The position numbers and the translations under genes are program-made. A stretch of 64,000 nucleotides of DNA. Origin: Desulfobaccales bacterium (GTDB lineage: Bacteria > Desulfobacterota > Desulfobaccia > Desulfobaccales > 0-14-0-80-60-11). Location of the stretch: contig JBAZPO010000005.1 in NCBI GenBank assembly GCA_041648175.1, positions 1 to 64,000 of the forward strand, read 5' to 3'. This document shows, in pieces, positions 45,109 to 55,310 of this stretch (position 1 is its first letter; every line of letters begins with the position of its first letter). The notes beneath the pieces are model-generated. The model had not been told where the DNA came from and ran no database searches. It worked only from the letters and a program-made list of their open reading frames with translations.

Positions 45109-45537
45109 CTAACACCTGAGTTGCCCAAGCAAAGCTTGGGCCGCCCCCCGCTCTATTTTCCCCTTTTCGCAAACACCCGAAAACACCGCCACCGCGATAA
45201 CCACCCAAATGACCCAGGCCAACCAGGCCTTTCCAAGGCCAACGCTGCCGATTTCTTGCCCCATTTTTTGCAGCGAATCCGCATAGGGAATGAGGCTGAT
45301 ACCCACCAAAGCGGCAGTAAACAGCATCACCACTGCCACATCGATGAGATCGAGAGTGGTGAAGATAAGATAGCCGGTGATGACCAACAGCACCAGGTAA
45401 ATAGCCATCACGATGCCGGAATGCCCGAAAAAAGCCTGTGTCGCCCCCAGCCATTTCTCAGGACTTGCCAGCAGGAATGCCAGCTTGATCAGGATGAGTC
45501 CGGCGAAAACGCTGGCCAGGATTTTTTTCCCCAACAT
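45109..45537 (-). CDS. hypothetical membrane protein
   Basis: A 142-residue protein with about four membrane helices (near 5-20, 38-60, 62-85 and 105-125) and a charged tail. GGGAGA lies before the chosen ATG. I do not recognise a family. The tail meets a CCCAAGCAAAGCTTGGG hairpin at the end of the gene. Confidence 0.65.
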   Translation of the reverse strand: MLGKKILASVFAGLILIKLAFLLASPEKWLGATQAFFGHSGIVMAIYLVLLVITGYLIFTTLDLIDVAVVMLFTAALVGISLIPYADSLQKMGQEIGSVGLGKAWLAWVIWVVIAVAVFSGVCEKGKIERGAAQALLGQLRC

Positions 45538-45630
45538 AGTTATCTCCCGCGTAGAAAGGCGCGTCACCCGTCTTACCTTTCCTCATCCGCTTTTACTGAC
45601 CCCCGGTCCCTGACACCTGACACCTGCTTT

Positions 45631-46548
45631 TCAGTCGTCCTCTTCATCGTCATTATCGTCAAAAGTCTTGATTTTACCGGATTTTTTTATGCGGTGGGCC
45701 ACCTTGGTGGCCTTGGCTGGAGGCGGCTCCTGATAGCCATTGTAGCTCTTCACCAGTTCCAGGTAGCGCAAGGGATCAAAGTTGATCTGCTGGTATTGCT
45801 GAAAGACCTTGCCGCCGCCCAGGTAGCTATGCACCTGACGTTTTTGAAAGTCCACGAATCCTAAAGAGGTCTTGAACGCGATGTCATGGCTCATGAAGTT
45901 CGGGGCCTTGGTGGCCTTGGTCTCCACGGACACGGGGTCGTTGGTAAATTCAAAAGAGTGGTAGAGACCGAACAGATGGCCCAGTTCGTGGATCATCAAA
46001 TTGGCCAGCCAATGCCGGTTCAGGCTGGCATCTTTGGGGTCGGCGGAAAATTCGGCCTTCCGGAAGCGCTTGAAGGAGATGTGAATGCTGGATAAATTCA
46101 GGTGGGCAAAGGCGCACTTGTCCAGGCATACCTGGAGAAAGCGCAACTGAAATGGCGGGGCCACTTCGAAGGCATGGAAGCTCTGGTTCAGCCATTGCTT
46201 GTCCGTCAGCAGTTCGATGCGGAGGCGTTTGCCCGGAGCCAGAGGCCCTGGCTGGCCGGACACTCCCACCAGGTTCACTCCCATCCCGGCGTAGAATTGC
46301 TGCACCTGCTGCCAGACCTGAGCCAACATGCGGCGGCAGTCAACCAGTCCCGGGTCGGGAGAGACGTAGAGCTCCACCGTAACGGTCTTGGGTGAGAGAT
46401 CCACCGTTCCCAGGTCGGCCAAGGAGAACAGAGCTGCTTCTTCCCGTGAGTTAAGATTGCCCCCCTGGGCCGCCGCTCCCAACAGTCCCCAGGCCAGCAT
46501 CAACACCAGTGCCATGCTCCCTAATTTCGCCACCCTGGAAAATTTCAT
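45631..46548 (-). CDS. secreted metzincin-type metalloprotease
   Basis: A 305-residue exported protein with a signal peptide (LGSMALVLMLAWGLLGAAA). The zinc motif HELGHLFGLYH near residue 190 is the HExxHxxGxxH of metzincins, and NFMSHD about 30 residues later can be the Met-turn. The C-terminus is acidic and basic by turns (KTFDDNDDEEDD). The substrate is unknown; it resembles the matrixin group only in the active site. It is divergent from rpmB. Confidence 0.78.
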   Translation of the reverse strand: MKFSRVAKLGSMALVLMLAWGLLGAAAQGGNLNSREEAALFSLADLGTVDLSPKTVTVELYVSPDPGLVDCRRMLAQVWQQVQQFYAGMGVNLVGVSGQPGPLAPGKRLRIELLTDKQWLNQSFHAFEVAPPFQLRFLQVCLDKCAFAHLNLSSIHISFKRFRKAEFSADPKDASLNRHWLANLMIHELGHLFGLYHSFEFTNDPVSVETKATKAPNFMSHDIAFKTSLGFVDFQKRQVHSYLGGGKVFQQYQQINFDPLRYLELVKSYNGYQEPPPAKATKVAHRIKKSGKIKTFDDNDDEEDD

Positions 46549-46610
46549 CCTTTTTTCCTTGCTTCCTCTGGTTATTTTTATAAACTTAAAAAGTTTAAGG
46601 AGGATGCGTC

Positions 46611-46802
46611 ATGTCCTATATGTGTGACATTTGCGGCAAACACCCTGAAGTGGGTAATAACGTCAGCCATGCCAACAACCACACCAAGCGCCGCTGGAAG
46701 CCCAATCTGCGGAAGGTTCGGGCCTTGAGCAAGGGTTCGGTCCGCTATATCCAGGTATGCACGCGTTGTTTGCGCTCCGGTAAGGTCGTAAAACCCGCTT
46801 AA
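46611..46802 (+). CDS. rpmB: ribosomal protein L28
   Basis: A 63-residue ribosomal protein: [19 protein letters not shown], then [14 protein letters not shown]. It has the zinc-binding Cys form (CDIC and CTRC). AAGGAGG lies upstream of the ATG. It is a single gene with its own terminator. Confidence 0.95.
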   Translation: MSYMCDICGKHPEVGNNVSHANNHTKRRWKPNLRKVRALSKGSVRYIQVCTRCLRSGKVVKPA

Positions 46803-46860
46803 AAGCAACTGATAACTTTTTAGTTATCAGCGGTCAGCTTCAATTAAAATTTCTTAAAGG

Positions 46861-46891
46861 CAGGCCTCCCTCGAGGCCTGTTTTCATTTTT
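46861..46891 (+). terminator. terminator of rpmB
   Basis: CAGGCCTC and GAGGCCTG form an eight-pair stem around CCT, followed by TTTTCATTTTT, 58 bases after the stop codon. Confidence 0.8.
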
Positions 46892-46906
46892 GGGCAACGC
46901 TCATAC

Positions 46907-46993
46907 TCGTTGCCAAAAGTTTTTTCCTAACTCACCCCTCACCCTCTCCCACAAGGGGAGAAGGGACTAAAAGGAAAGAACTTTTGGCAAGCG
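46907..46993. repeat. MITE-like element, copy 3
   Basis: The clearest copy. CGTTGCCAAAAGTTTTTTCC and GGAAAGAACTTTTGGCAAGC are inverted ends of about 20 bases; the centre is CTCTCCCACAAGGGGAGAAG. The rest of the gap up to priA (about 46994-47270) is AT-rich and holds no gene that I can see. Confidence 0.75.
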
Positions 46994-47309
46994 CGCCATA
47001 AATTGGCTAGGCTACTTGATTTGATCAAAATAAATAAAGGAGCTTTCAAGCCACCCATACTCTTGGAGGATAAACCAGATAGAAGATCAAACGATATTTG
47101 TTTTCGGTTTAAGCCTGCTGTAATCATTGCCTTGAATCCCAGCCCCTGATAGCATGTCCTGACTTGCTAATTTCAGTATAGCAGTTAAACGCTTATCCCT
47201 TAGCTCCGGTTAATTTATTATAATTATTATAAATCAAATAGAGATTCGTGCCAAAACATTAAAGAAAACCTTGGAGCATGCAACGCAGCATCCAACATCC
47301 CGTCCGAAA

Positions 47310-49547
47310 ATGATCCCGACCTCAGAAGCCCCCACCTTGTGGGAGGTGGCCGTGGCCGTGCCCCTAGCCCACTCCCTGACATATCGCCTTCCTGAGGCCC
47401 TTGCGACCGCGGCCCAGGTGGGCAGTCTGGTCCGGGTGCCGGTGGGCCGCCGCCAGGTAACCGGATATCTCCTCAACCCCACTCTTTCTCCTCCCCCCGG
47501 AACCCTCCGGGACATCCAGGCAGTGCTTGACCCCATACCCCGTTTCGGTCCGGAGTTGGTGCCCCTGTTCCGCTGGCTGGCGGATTACTATCAATATCCC
47601 CTGGGGGAAGCCTTAAACTTCATCATTCCCGGAGGTGCGCCGGCAACAAAGGCGCGGCGGGAATTATGGGCCTGTCCCATCGATCAACCCGAGAGCGACC
47701 AATTTTCAGAGAAGCGCCTGGGTCCCAAGTCCCGGGCCGTCCTGGCGCATCTCCGAGAGGCCGGCCCCACTGCGGTGCCCGATCTTAAGCGCCGTTTTCC
47801 CGCCTGTCGCGACAGCCTGCGTAGACTGGCCGCCCGAAACTTAATTTTGTTGGAAGATCGCACCAGGCTGCGCACCCTCCCAAACGAGACCCCTTTCAGC
47901 CCGGAAGAGTCTCACCTCACCCTTGTTCCTGAACAGGAGCAGGCCCTGGCGGCCATTGTCCAAGGAATTGACGCAGGCGGGTTTGTTCCCTTTCTGCTGC
48001 ACGGCGTCACCGCCAGCGGCAAAACCGAGGTCTATCTGAATGCAGCCAGCCATGCTCTGGCCCGGGGGCGCCAGGTTTTGGTCCTTTTGCCCGAGATCGC
48101 CCTGACCCACCCCGTGGCCCAGGCCTTTAAGCGCCGCTTCGGCCCCCGGGTCACCCTGCTCCACAGCGGCCTTTCCGAGGCCTTCCGGGTGGACCAGTGG
48201 CGCCGCATCATGGTGGGAGAAGTGGATATTGTGGTGGGGGCGCGCTCCGCGGTCTTTGCCCCCTTACCGCGCCTTGGATTGGTGGTTGTGGATGAAGAAC
48301 ACGACCCCTCTTACAAACAAGAAGGCGGCCTCCTCTACCAGGCTCGGGATGTGGCTCTCTATCGGGGGAAACTGGCGGAAGCGGCGGTAGTCCTGGTCTC
48401 CGCCACTCCCCAGGTGGCCACCTGTTATTATGCCCGGGCAGGAAAATATCGCTATCTCCATCTCGGCTACCGGGTCACCCCCCAGGACCTGCCCGAAATC
48501 CAGCTTGTGGACTTGCGAACCCAGCGGGATAAGAGTCTCAAGATCATTTCCCGGCCTCTGCTCACGGCCCTGGAGGACGTGCTCCGCCGAGGCGAACAAG
48601 CCCTGCTGTTCCTCAATCGCCGGGGATATGCCCGGGCCATGTTTTGTCTCTTTTGCGGCCACGTCTTCCAGTGCCGCAATTGCAGCGTGGCCCTGACCCA
48701 CCACCAGGCCCAGGGCCGCCTGGTCTGCCATTATTGTGGTTATGCCGAGGCGGTGCCTTCAATCTGCCCCCTATGCCAGTCCACCGCAATCAAGCGTTAC
48801 GGCGTAGGCACCGAACAGGTGGAAGCGGAGGTTAAACTAAAGTTGCCCGGGGTCCGGGTAGCCCGCCTGGACCGGGATACCGCGCCCCACAGCGGCCGAG
48901 CCCTGACGGTTTTGCAGGACTTTGCCGCGGGTGAGTTGGATTTTTTGGTGGGCACCCAGATGATCGCCAAGGGCCATCACTTCCCCCAGGTAACCCTTGT
49001 GGGGGTCATCGCCGCCGATCTCAGTCTCTTCTTCCCTGAGTATCATGCCGGCGAGCGCACCTTCCAACTCCTGTCCCAGGTGGCCGGCCGGGCCGGCCGG
49101 GGCGCTGCCAAAGGTAAGGTGCTAATCCAGACCTACCAGCCGGAGCACTATGTCTTTCAGACGGTGCAAACCCACGATTATGACAGTTTTTACCAACGGG
49201 AACTGGAGTCCCGGCGGCAACTGGGTTACCCGCCCTTCACTCGACTGGCCCTGGTGCGTATAAGCGGCCCTCAAGAACCACTCGTGGCCCAGGAAGCCCG
49301 GCGCCTGGTCGCAGCCCTGGAGATTTTTAGGACCCAGGACCATGACTTACGCACCCAGGTGCGAATCTTGGGGCCGGCGCCGGCCGGGTTAACCCGCCTT
49401 CAGGGCCGGTTCCGCTGGCAGATCCTTATCAAAAGTTACGGCCGCCCTCCCCTGCTGCGCCTGCTCCAACACCTGCGCCAGGTCTGGACCCCCACTTCCC
49501 GCTCCCTCAGCCTCACCCTGGATATCGACCCGGCCACCCTGTTTTAG
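47310..49547 (+). CDS. priA: primosomal helicase PriA
   Basis: It restarts stalled replication forks. The protein has the N-terminal 3'-end-binding domain (WEVAVAVPLAHSLTYRLP), Walker A GVTASGKTEVY, the DEEHD box (VVVDEEHDPSYKQEG), and paired zinc sites between about 445 and 495 (CLFCGHVFQCRNC and CHYCGYAEAVPSICPLC). From the ATG it has 745 residues; an upstream TTG at 47271 would add 13 residues, and neither start has a good ribosome-binding site. Confidence 0.94.
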   Translation: MIPTSEAPTLWEVAVAVPLAHSLTYRLPEALATAAQVGSLVRVPVGRRQVTGYLLNPTLSPPPGTLRDIQAVLDPIPRFGPELVPLFRWLADYYQYPLGEALNFIIPGGAPATKARRELWACPIDQPESDQFSEKRLGPKSRAVLAHLREAGPTAVPDLKRRFPACRDSLRRLAARNLILLEDRTRLRTLPNETPFSPEESHLTLVPEQEQALAAIVQGIDAGGFVPFLLHGVTASGKTEVYLNAASHALARGRQVLVLLPEIALTHPVAQAFKRRFGPRVTLLHSGLSEAFRVDQWRRIMVGEVDIVVGARSAVFAPLPRLGLVVVDEEHDPSYKQEGGLLYQARDVALYRGKLAEAAVVLVSATPQVATCYYARAGKYRYLHLGYRVTPQDLPEIQLVDLRTQRDKSLKIISRPLLTALEDVLRRGEQALLFLNRRGYARAMFCLFCGHVFQCRNCSVALTHHQAQGRLVCHYCGYAEAVPSICPLCQSTAIKRYGVGTEQVEAEVKLKLPGVRVARLDRDTAPHSGRALTVLQDFAAGELDFLVGTQMIAKGHHFPQVTLVGVIAADLSLFFPEYHAGERTFQLLSQVAGRAGRGAAKGKVLIQTYQPEHYVFQTVQTHDYDSFYQRELESRRQLGYPPFTRLALVRISGPQEPLVAQEARRLVAALEIFRTQDHDLRTQVRILGPAPAGLTRLQGRFRWQILIKSYGRPPLLRLLQHLRQVWTPTSRSLSLTLDIDPATLF

Positions 49548-49611
49548 AGTCAGCGGCGCAGGTTTCCAGCCTGTGAAGGGATCATTAATAATATTTGGGT
49601 GTGCCACCACA

Positions 49612-52600
49612 CTAGGTCCCAACCACCCGGTCACGGCCTTCTTTCTTGGCTCGGTAAAGAGCGGCATCCGCGGCCTGGATCAGAGCGCTGCCTGAGGAGC
49701 CGTTATCAGGAAAGATGGCCAGTCCGATAGAAATGGTGATGGGATGCAAAAACTGGCTCGGGCGCAACTCGTGGAGCCGCTTGACGCATTGACGCAAATG
49801 CTCGGTTCGCTCTAAGGAAACCTCAATCGATGCCCCGGGCATGATGATTAAGAACTCCTCTCCGCCATATCGACAGGCAATGTCATCCTCGCGAATCTGG
49901 CTCCTGAATAACCGGCCTAAGGATTTCAATAATTCGTCCCCGGCGTGATGACCAAAAGTATCGTTGTATTGTTTAAAGTGGTCTAAATCCAACATTGCCA
50001 GACTCAGGGGGAGTCCCAGCCGGGTTACCCGATGCAGCTCACGTTCGAGCGTTTCCTCCATATAGCGGCGATTGAACAAAGCGGTGAGATCATCCCGGAT
50101 GGCCTGGCTGCGCAACGTCTCCCGAAGCTTTAGATTGGCCAGGGCCAAGGCTACCCCTTCTGCAACCGTCGAGGCTAACGAGGCAGTCGCTTCCAGCAAA
50201 TCGCCATTTCCCGGTGCAATACTTTGTAAATGCAAGATCCCGATGGCTTCACCCTGGGCCATCAGGGGCATGCAGAGGTAAGCGGCGGGTAAGGGGTTGG
50301 ACGCATGCCGGCAGAGCAATCCGGAAGTGGGGTCATCCACCAGGTGTTCCCGGCCGAGCCGCAAGGCCCAACACTCATCCGGGACAAACACCGGTTCCAG
50401 GGACAATGATTCTCCCCAGAAGGCCACTTTCTCGAAAAGGTTCTTGGAGTTATTGAGCATATACAGTCCGCCCCCATAACCGGGGAAAAATTTGGAGGCA
50501 AAGTGAGCCGTCGTATTATGCGCTTCCTGCGAGGTCTGGCAGGCTTGGAGCACATCGCTCATCTCGTGGAGTAGGGTCATGTGGCGGTTGCGCTCTTCCG
50601 TTTCGGAGACCAACCGTTGCAGTTGAGTATTGGCCGTTTGGAGATCTTCTGCCCATTGCTTGCGCTCCGTGATATCTCGGAACACCGCCACGGCCCCCAC
50701 CAGCCGGCCGTTCGCCCCTAAGGGGCTGCACACAAATTCCACCGGCAACGGCTTGCCTGCCTTGGTCCAAAATACATCATCACTGACCCGCCGGGCCTCT
50801 CCGTCTATGAGAGTGCGGTAAATGGGACATTCCTCCTCCGGGTAAGGAGAACCGTCCGGTCTCTGGTAATGCAAGAGCTTATGAATGTTTTGGCCAAACA
50901 GTTCATTTTTCTCGTATCCACTTAAGGTTAGCGCCGCGGGATTGATAAATGTGACGTTACCGCTGAGATTCAGTCCGAACACGCCTTCGCCGGCAGAGTT
51001 CAAAATCATCTCAAGCTGCAGCCGCAACCGTTCAAGGTCCGTTTCGGCTTGGGTGCGTTCGCTGATGTCTCGGAAGCTCCACACCCGGCCCACTATCTTT
51101 TCTCCTAACCGTTGCGGTTTTGAATAACGCTCAAAAAACCGCCCATCTTGGAACTCCAGGACATCAAAGCTCTCTTCCTCCGGGTGCTCATAGAGTTTCT
51201 TTATCTTGCTGAGAAAGGCCTCAGGCAGTTTCAACTGGTCAACCACAGAGGTCAGGACCTGCTGGTCATCTCCGGTGGCCACGATGGCTTCCGGGATATG
51301 CCATAAGTCCAAAAATTTGCGGTTAAAACTCACGATCCTGCCATCCAGGTCCACCACCAGAATGCCGTCGGCGGTAGATTCTAACGTTGCATGGAGAAGC
51401 GAGAAAGACTTATTCAACTCCTCTTCCGCCCGCCGCCGCACCGTGATGTCTTCGAAAATCCCCACCCCCCCCACCAACTCGCCTTCCAGAGACAATATCC
51501 CTTCGAAAATCGCCCGGACTGGAGTCAGCTTGTTTCCCAGAACTGAAAGATAGTCTCCTTCATAGAAGCCGCACTGACCTTTCAAGGGGGCCATCACTGC
51601 CTCCCGGAACTTCTCATCCTGCAATCCCCCGGGCAAACCGAACCCAATGATTCTCTCCTTGGGCGCCCCAATGATTCTGGCAAGCTTCTCATTACAATCT
51701 GTAACAATTCCCGTTTTATCGAACTGGCCGATGCCCACGGGAGCATTCTCGAACACCAGCCGGTATTTCTCTTCGCTCTTTCTCAACGCCACTTCGGTCT
51801 CATGTAAGTTGGTGATGTCCGAAAACACCCCGCTGACATAGTTAATCTTGCCATCCGCATGGCACACTATCTGGCCCCGCTCCCGAATCCAATGAACGGT
51901 GCCTAATCTCCCCTGGATGCGGTACTCCCGCATATAGGATTTGTCGGTCTTTAAGGCATGCTTAAATATCTCCGTGGCCTTTTCCATATCCTCGGCCCAC
52001 AGCAGTTCTGACCATTTCATTCTCCGGGAATTAAACTCTTGAAGTGGATAGCCGGTAAGTTCCTCGATCTTATCGTCAAAGAAGTCCACGCTCCAATCCG
52101 CGTATCCTCTAAACACCATGGCAGGAACGGTGGTCACCAAGGCCCGGTATTTTTGCTCGCTCTCCCGCAGGGCTTGTTCCACTTGGTTCCGGGCTGTGAT
52201 ATCCCTCACAATGGCCGTCATGCCCGCAGGCTTACCCCTTTCATGGATAAGGTAGGTGCGCAATTCTACCGGGAATACGGAGCCGTCCTGGCGCCGATAC
52301 TCCTTTTCATAGAGATCGGAATAGCCTCTGGTATAGACCTGTTCTTCAATAATCTTTTCTGTCAGCGCATGCCACTTGGCCGGGGTGATATCCTTATAGG
52401 TCAGGCGGTAAATCTCCTCCGCAGGATAACCTAGCATCTCCTGAAATGCAGGGTTGAATTCAACAAAGGACCCTTTAAGGTTCACCGTGACGGAGCCATC
52501 TCTTAAGTTGTCATAGAGGATGCGATAGCGTTTTTCTGAACTCTGAATACGAGCGGTTGAATCAATGGTCATACCGATGATGGCCAGGAACCCGATTACC

Positions 52601-54186
52601 CCCAGGCACAACAGGAGAGTGGCGCCGATGCCCATGAGCCGGCCCAGGATGATGGGACGCAAGGGCACCATGATAAATATGGACCAATCTTCCCAGGGGA
52701 AAGGCCAACGCAGGGCCAACTGGCCCTTGCCCTCCAACGGATATTTCCCCCCATCCACCGGTTCCTGAGCTAAAATCGGGGCAAACGGACCTACCCCGAA
52801 CTGGCGGGAAGCCACCAGATGCTCCCGAATTTTCGGGGAAAGGGGCCACAGGCTTTTCAGGACCATTTCAGGCCGATTGGCCATAACCACAATCCCATGG
52901 GAGTCTGAAACCACACCCAGGCTTTGCGCCGGAAAGAATGTTTCCATATCCCCAACGGGACGTTTCAGGACCGCCACCCCCACTAGCCGTCCGGCCTTAT
53001 CTCGCACGGGGTAACTGGCATAATACCCCAGCTCTTTGGAAGTCACTCCCAGGGCCCAATATTGTCCTAATGTTCCTGCGACGGCCTTCTTAAAATAGGG
53101 GCGGAACTTAAAGTTTTTGTCCACAAAGCTATCAGCCTGATGACGGTTGGAGGAGGCGATGGTCAGGCCGTTTTTGTCCATCAGATAGCAGACCGACCCC
53201 GTCAGCGCATTGCTGTAGCGATCCAGAACTGAGTTGGCCAACTCGAGGGTTTGAGCGTTTCTATTATCAAAGGCGGGAACGAGCCAAGGGGATGCGGCCA
53301 TCGTGCTCACTAAATGGTCGGCTTCGTCCATTTTATCCACCATCATGCGGACAAGGACTTTGGCGTAGCTCTCCTGATTAGACCTTATTTCCTTGGTAGC
53401 TTCAACACTGAAAAACTGGGTGGTGAACCATCCCATTAGCAACAAAGCGATCACTGCCACTGCGGCCCCGGCCATCAGGGTTCTCCCCCAGACCCGGACG
53501 CGGCTCTCAGCTTCCTGGGCCAAAGAAGCCTGGGCAAAGAGACAGAGGCAGGCGCCGATCCCCAAGGTCAGCAAACCCCGCACCATCTGGATGGGAAAGC
53601 CTGTGGCACTTAGGAAGGTGGCTGAGTTAAGCCAAGAGGCCGGGAAAAATGGTGCAGGACCAGGCACCAAGCCGGTAGTCAGGGCGTAAGCAGCCATTCC
53701 CAGACTGGTTCCCAACAATGCCAGCCTTCCTGGTCCAGGGTTTTGGGAGGCCAGATAGAAGACCCAGCCCGCCCATAACCCCCCCGTTAGCCCCACGGCA
53801 TAGCGACTGGACGCACAGAGGCCGGAAAATCCTGCAATACCGCCCAGGGCGGCAACCCCCAGAAACGCCGCGATGATCCAGCGGCCAGGAGCGCGGCCCC
53901 GCAGGGTGAGGGTGCCGGCCCGCCCAAATTCCATCAAAAATGCATACGATATAATCTTCAGGCCAACTCTGGCCATATCCAAGAGGAACCTGTTCGGGAG
54001 ACCCAGGGCCAGCAGGTCCAGCCACTCACTCAGTCCGTGGGTGACCCCAAAAAGGCCTAGCCACATCCACGGTAAACGTCGTTGGGGTCTTCGGTTCAGG
54101 AAGTGACAGAGGGGCACCAGGAGAATAAAACTGAAGCCGTAAAAAAAGAAAATATAGTCCATTTGAGACCTAAAAAAGTCAGCCAT
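49612..54186 (-). CDS. multi-PAS, GAF and GGDEF membrane sensor
   Basis: A 1524-residue protein that should make cyclic di-GMP in answer to several signals. In order: about seven membrane helices (10-230), a helix, a periplasmic double-Cache-like domain (about 265-530), a helix (about 535-560), five PAS domains (about 570-1190, each ending in a DIT or DIS motif such as VRDITARNQVE), a GAF domain (about 1205-1345) and a GGDEF domain (about 1355-1524). The active loop is GGEEF (1441-1445) and the inhibitory site RxxD (1432-1435) is intact. No EAL domain is present. It is divergent from a secreted protein gene. Confidence 0.92.
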   Translation of the reverse strand: MADFFRSQMDYIFFFYGFSFILLVPLCHFLNRRPQRRLPWMWLGLFGVTHGLSEWLDLLALGLPNRFLLDMARVGLKIISYAFLMEFGRAGTLTLRGRAPGRWIIAAFLGVAALGGIAGFSGLCASSRYAVGLTGGLWAGWVFYLASQNPGPGRLALLGTSLGMAAYALTTGLVPGPAPFFPASWLNSATFLSATGFPIQMVRGLLTLGIGACLCLFAQASLAQEAESRVRVWGRTLMAGAAVAVIALLLMGWFTTQFFSVEATKEIRSNQESYAKVLVRMMVDKMDEADHLVSTMAASPWLVPAFDNRNAQTLELANSVLDRYSNALTGSVCYLMDKNGLTIASSNRHQADSFVDKNFKFRPYFKKAVAGTLGQYWALGVTSKELGYYASYPVRDKAGRLVGVAVLKRPVGDMETFFPAQSLGVVSDSHGIVVMANRPEMVLKSLWPLSPKIREHLVASRQFGVGPFAPILAQEPVDGGKYPLEGKGQLALRWPFPWEDWSIFIMVPLRPIILGRLMGIGATLLLCLGVIGFLAIIGMTIDSTARIQSSEKRYRILYDNLRDGSVTVNLKGSFVEFNPAFQEMLGYPAEEIYRLTYKDITPAKWHALTEKIIEEQVYTRGYSDLYEKEYRRQDGSVFPVELRTYLIHERGKPAGMTAIVRDITARNQVEQALRESEQKYRALVTTVPAMVFRGYADWSVDFFDDKIEELTGYPLQEFNSRRMKWSELLWAEDMEKATEIFKHALKTDKSYMREYRIQGRLGTVHWIRERGQIVCHADGKINYVSGVFSDITNLHETEVALRKSEEKYRLVFENAPVGIGQFDKTGIVTDCNEKLARIIGAPKERIIGFGLPGGLQDEKFREAVMAPLKGQCGFYEGDYLSVLGNKLTPVRAIFEGILSLEGELVGGVGIFEDITVRRRAEEELNKSFSLLHATLESTADGILVVDLDGRIVSFNRKFLDLWHIPEAIVATGDDQQVLTSVVDQLKLPEAFLSKIKKLYEHPEEESFDVLEFQDGRFFERYSKPQRLGEKIVGRVWSFRDISERTQAETDLERLRLQLEMILNSAGEGVFGLNLSGNVTFINPAALTLSGYEKNELFGQNIHKLLHYQRPDGSPYPEEECPIYRTLIDGEARRVSDDVFWTKAGKPLPVEFVCSPLGANGRLVGAVAVFRDITERKQWAEDLQTANTQLQRLVSETEERNRHMTLLHEMSDVLQACQTSQEAHNTTAHFASKFFPGYGGGLYMLNNSKNLFEKVAFWGESLSLEPVFVPDECWALRLGREHLVDDPTSGLLCRHASNPLPAAYLCMPLMAQGEAIGILHLQSIAPGNGDLLEATASLASTVAEGVALALANLKLRETLRSQAIRDDLTALFNRRYMEETLERELHRVTRLGLPLSLAMLDLDHFKQYNDTFGHHAGDELLKSLGRLFRSQIREDDIACRYGGEEFLIIMPGASIEVSLERTEHLRQCVKRLHELRPSQFLHPITISIGLAIFPDNGSSGSALIQAADAALYRAKKEGRDRVVGT

Positions 54187-54635
54187 GCAAGCCTACTCCT
54201 CCTCCTGCAGAGGGGCCCAAAATCTCCTCATGCCAGATGACGCCACGCAATCAACCTTTTTCTTGTAATAGCCTTTCACTATTGATCTATCTCAGCCGGA
54301 ACTCACTGCCCGCGATTGGGAATTGTCTTCTTTTTGATCTATCGGTCAGCGGGAAAATTTTCTTAAACTTTTTGTTACCTTGTGAAGTTTTATTCTCTTG
54401 GCCCGCGTTGATATCACTACGACCCTCAACTCCGGCTAGGCCAGATGTTCCATGCTGATTCCCGGGTTAGGCATTGATCCCTTAGATATTTTCCCGGTTT
54501 GAACTGCCTGCTAAGAAGGGGCACAATCTGCATAAAATAATTTCTTTTCTGACTTGTCAAAATTTCTCATTGACGGTAAGCGGCTTCTGCTTATCTTTAA
54601 TTAAAATATTCCTTAAACTAGGAGGACGTCTCGTA
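54187..54635. other. non-coding gap between divergent genes
   Basis: I see no gene. A promoter for the secreted-protein gene may be TTGACG (54570-54575) with TATCTT (54592-54597), 16 bases apart. The part next to the GGDEF gene shows no clear boxes. Confidence 0.4.
54570..54597 (+). promoter_or_regulatory. possible sigma-70 promoter
   Basis: TTGACG and TATCTT lie 16 bases apart, about 40 bases before the start codon of the next gene. Confidence 0.4.
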
Positions 54636-55256
54636 ATGAAATTGAAAGCGGCAGTCTTGGTAATGGCACTGACCCTGCTTTTGGTGGCTATGAACCTGTG
54701 TTGGGCCGCCAAGGTGGTCTTTGAAGACAAGTTTACCTCCCTGGACCCTGCCTGGGGTTCTCCTAGTGCCGTCGTGAATGTCAAAGATGGCAAGCTCGTG
54801 ATCACTCCCGAGAAAAACACCACCCAGACCATTCTCAACCAGGCCAACGTACTCCCCAATGATATGGAAGCCAGCTATTCCTTGACCTTCGTCAAGGCAC
54901 CGGCCCCCTCCTGGGGCAGCGGCCTGGTCTTTTGGGCCAAGGACTATGACGAATATTATGCCGTCCTGATTAACGCCGAGGGGTGGTTCGGGGTCCAACG
55001 TCATGTGGCCAAACGCTATTTGTTGCCGGTGGCTTGGCGGGAGTCCGACGCCATCAAGAAAGGCGATGGTGCAGAGAACCAGGTCAAGGTGGTGACCAAA
55101 GGCAAGCAGGCCACCGTTTTTATTAATGGGAAAGAGGTCGTCACACTCAACGGCCAACCGCCCGAAGGGGGTTCGCTCATAGGCTTTAAAGCGGCCTCGG
55201 GACCGGAAGGCTCGAATACGGTGGCCTTTGCCAGTCTGATAGTTTCACAACCTTAA
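54636..55256 (+). CDS. secreted concanavalin-like (DUF1080-type) protein
   Basis: A 206-residue exported protein with a signal peptide (cleavage near CWA, residue 24). The mature part has FEDKFTSLDPAWGS, then SGLVFWAKDYDEYYAVLI and VFINGKEVVTLNGQPP, the pattern of laminin-G/DUF1080-like beta-sandwiches that bind or act on sugars. CTAGGAGG lies before the ATG. The role is unknown. It is followed 54 bases later by another small secreted-protein gene. Confidence 0.75.
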   Translation: MKLKAAVLVMALTLLLVAMNLCWAAKVVFEDKFTSLDPAWGSPSAVVNVKDGKLVITPEKNTTQTILNQANVLPNDMEASYSLTFVKAPAPSWGSGLVFWAKDYDEYYAVLINAEGWFGVQRHVAKRYLLPVAWRESDAIKKGDGAENQVKVVTKGKQATVFINGKEVVTLNGQPPEGGSLIGFKAASGPEGSNTVAFASLIVSQP

Positions 55257-55310
55257 CCTGATTGTCCATGACCAGGGCGCCGAACGAAAGCCTTGAGAGG
55301 GAGAGTACTA

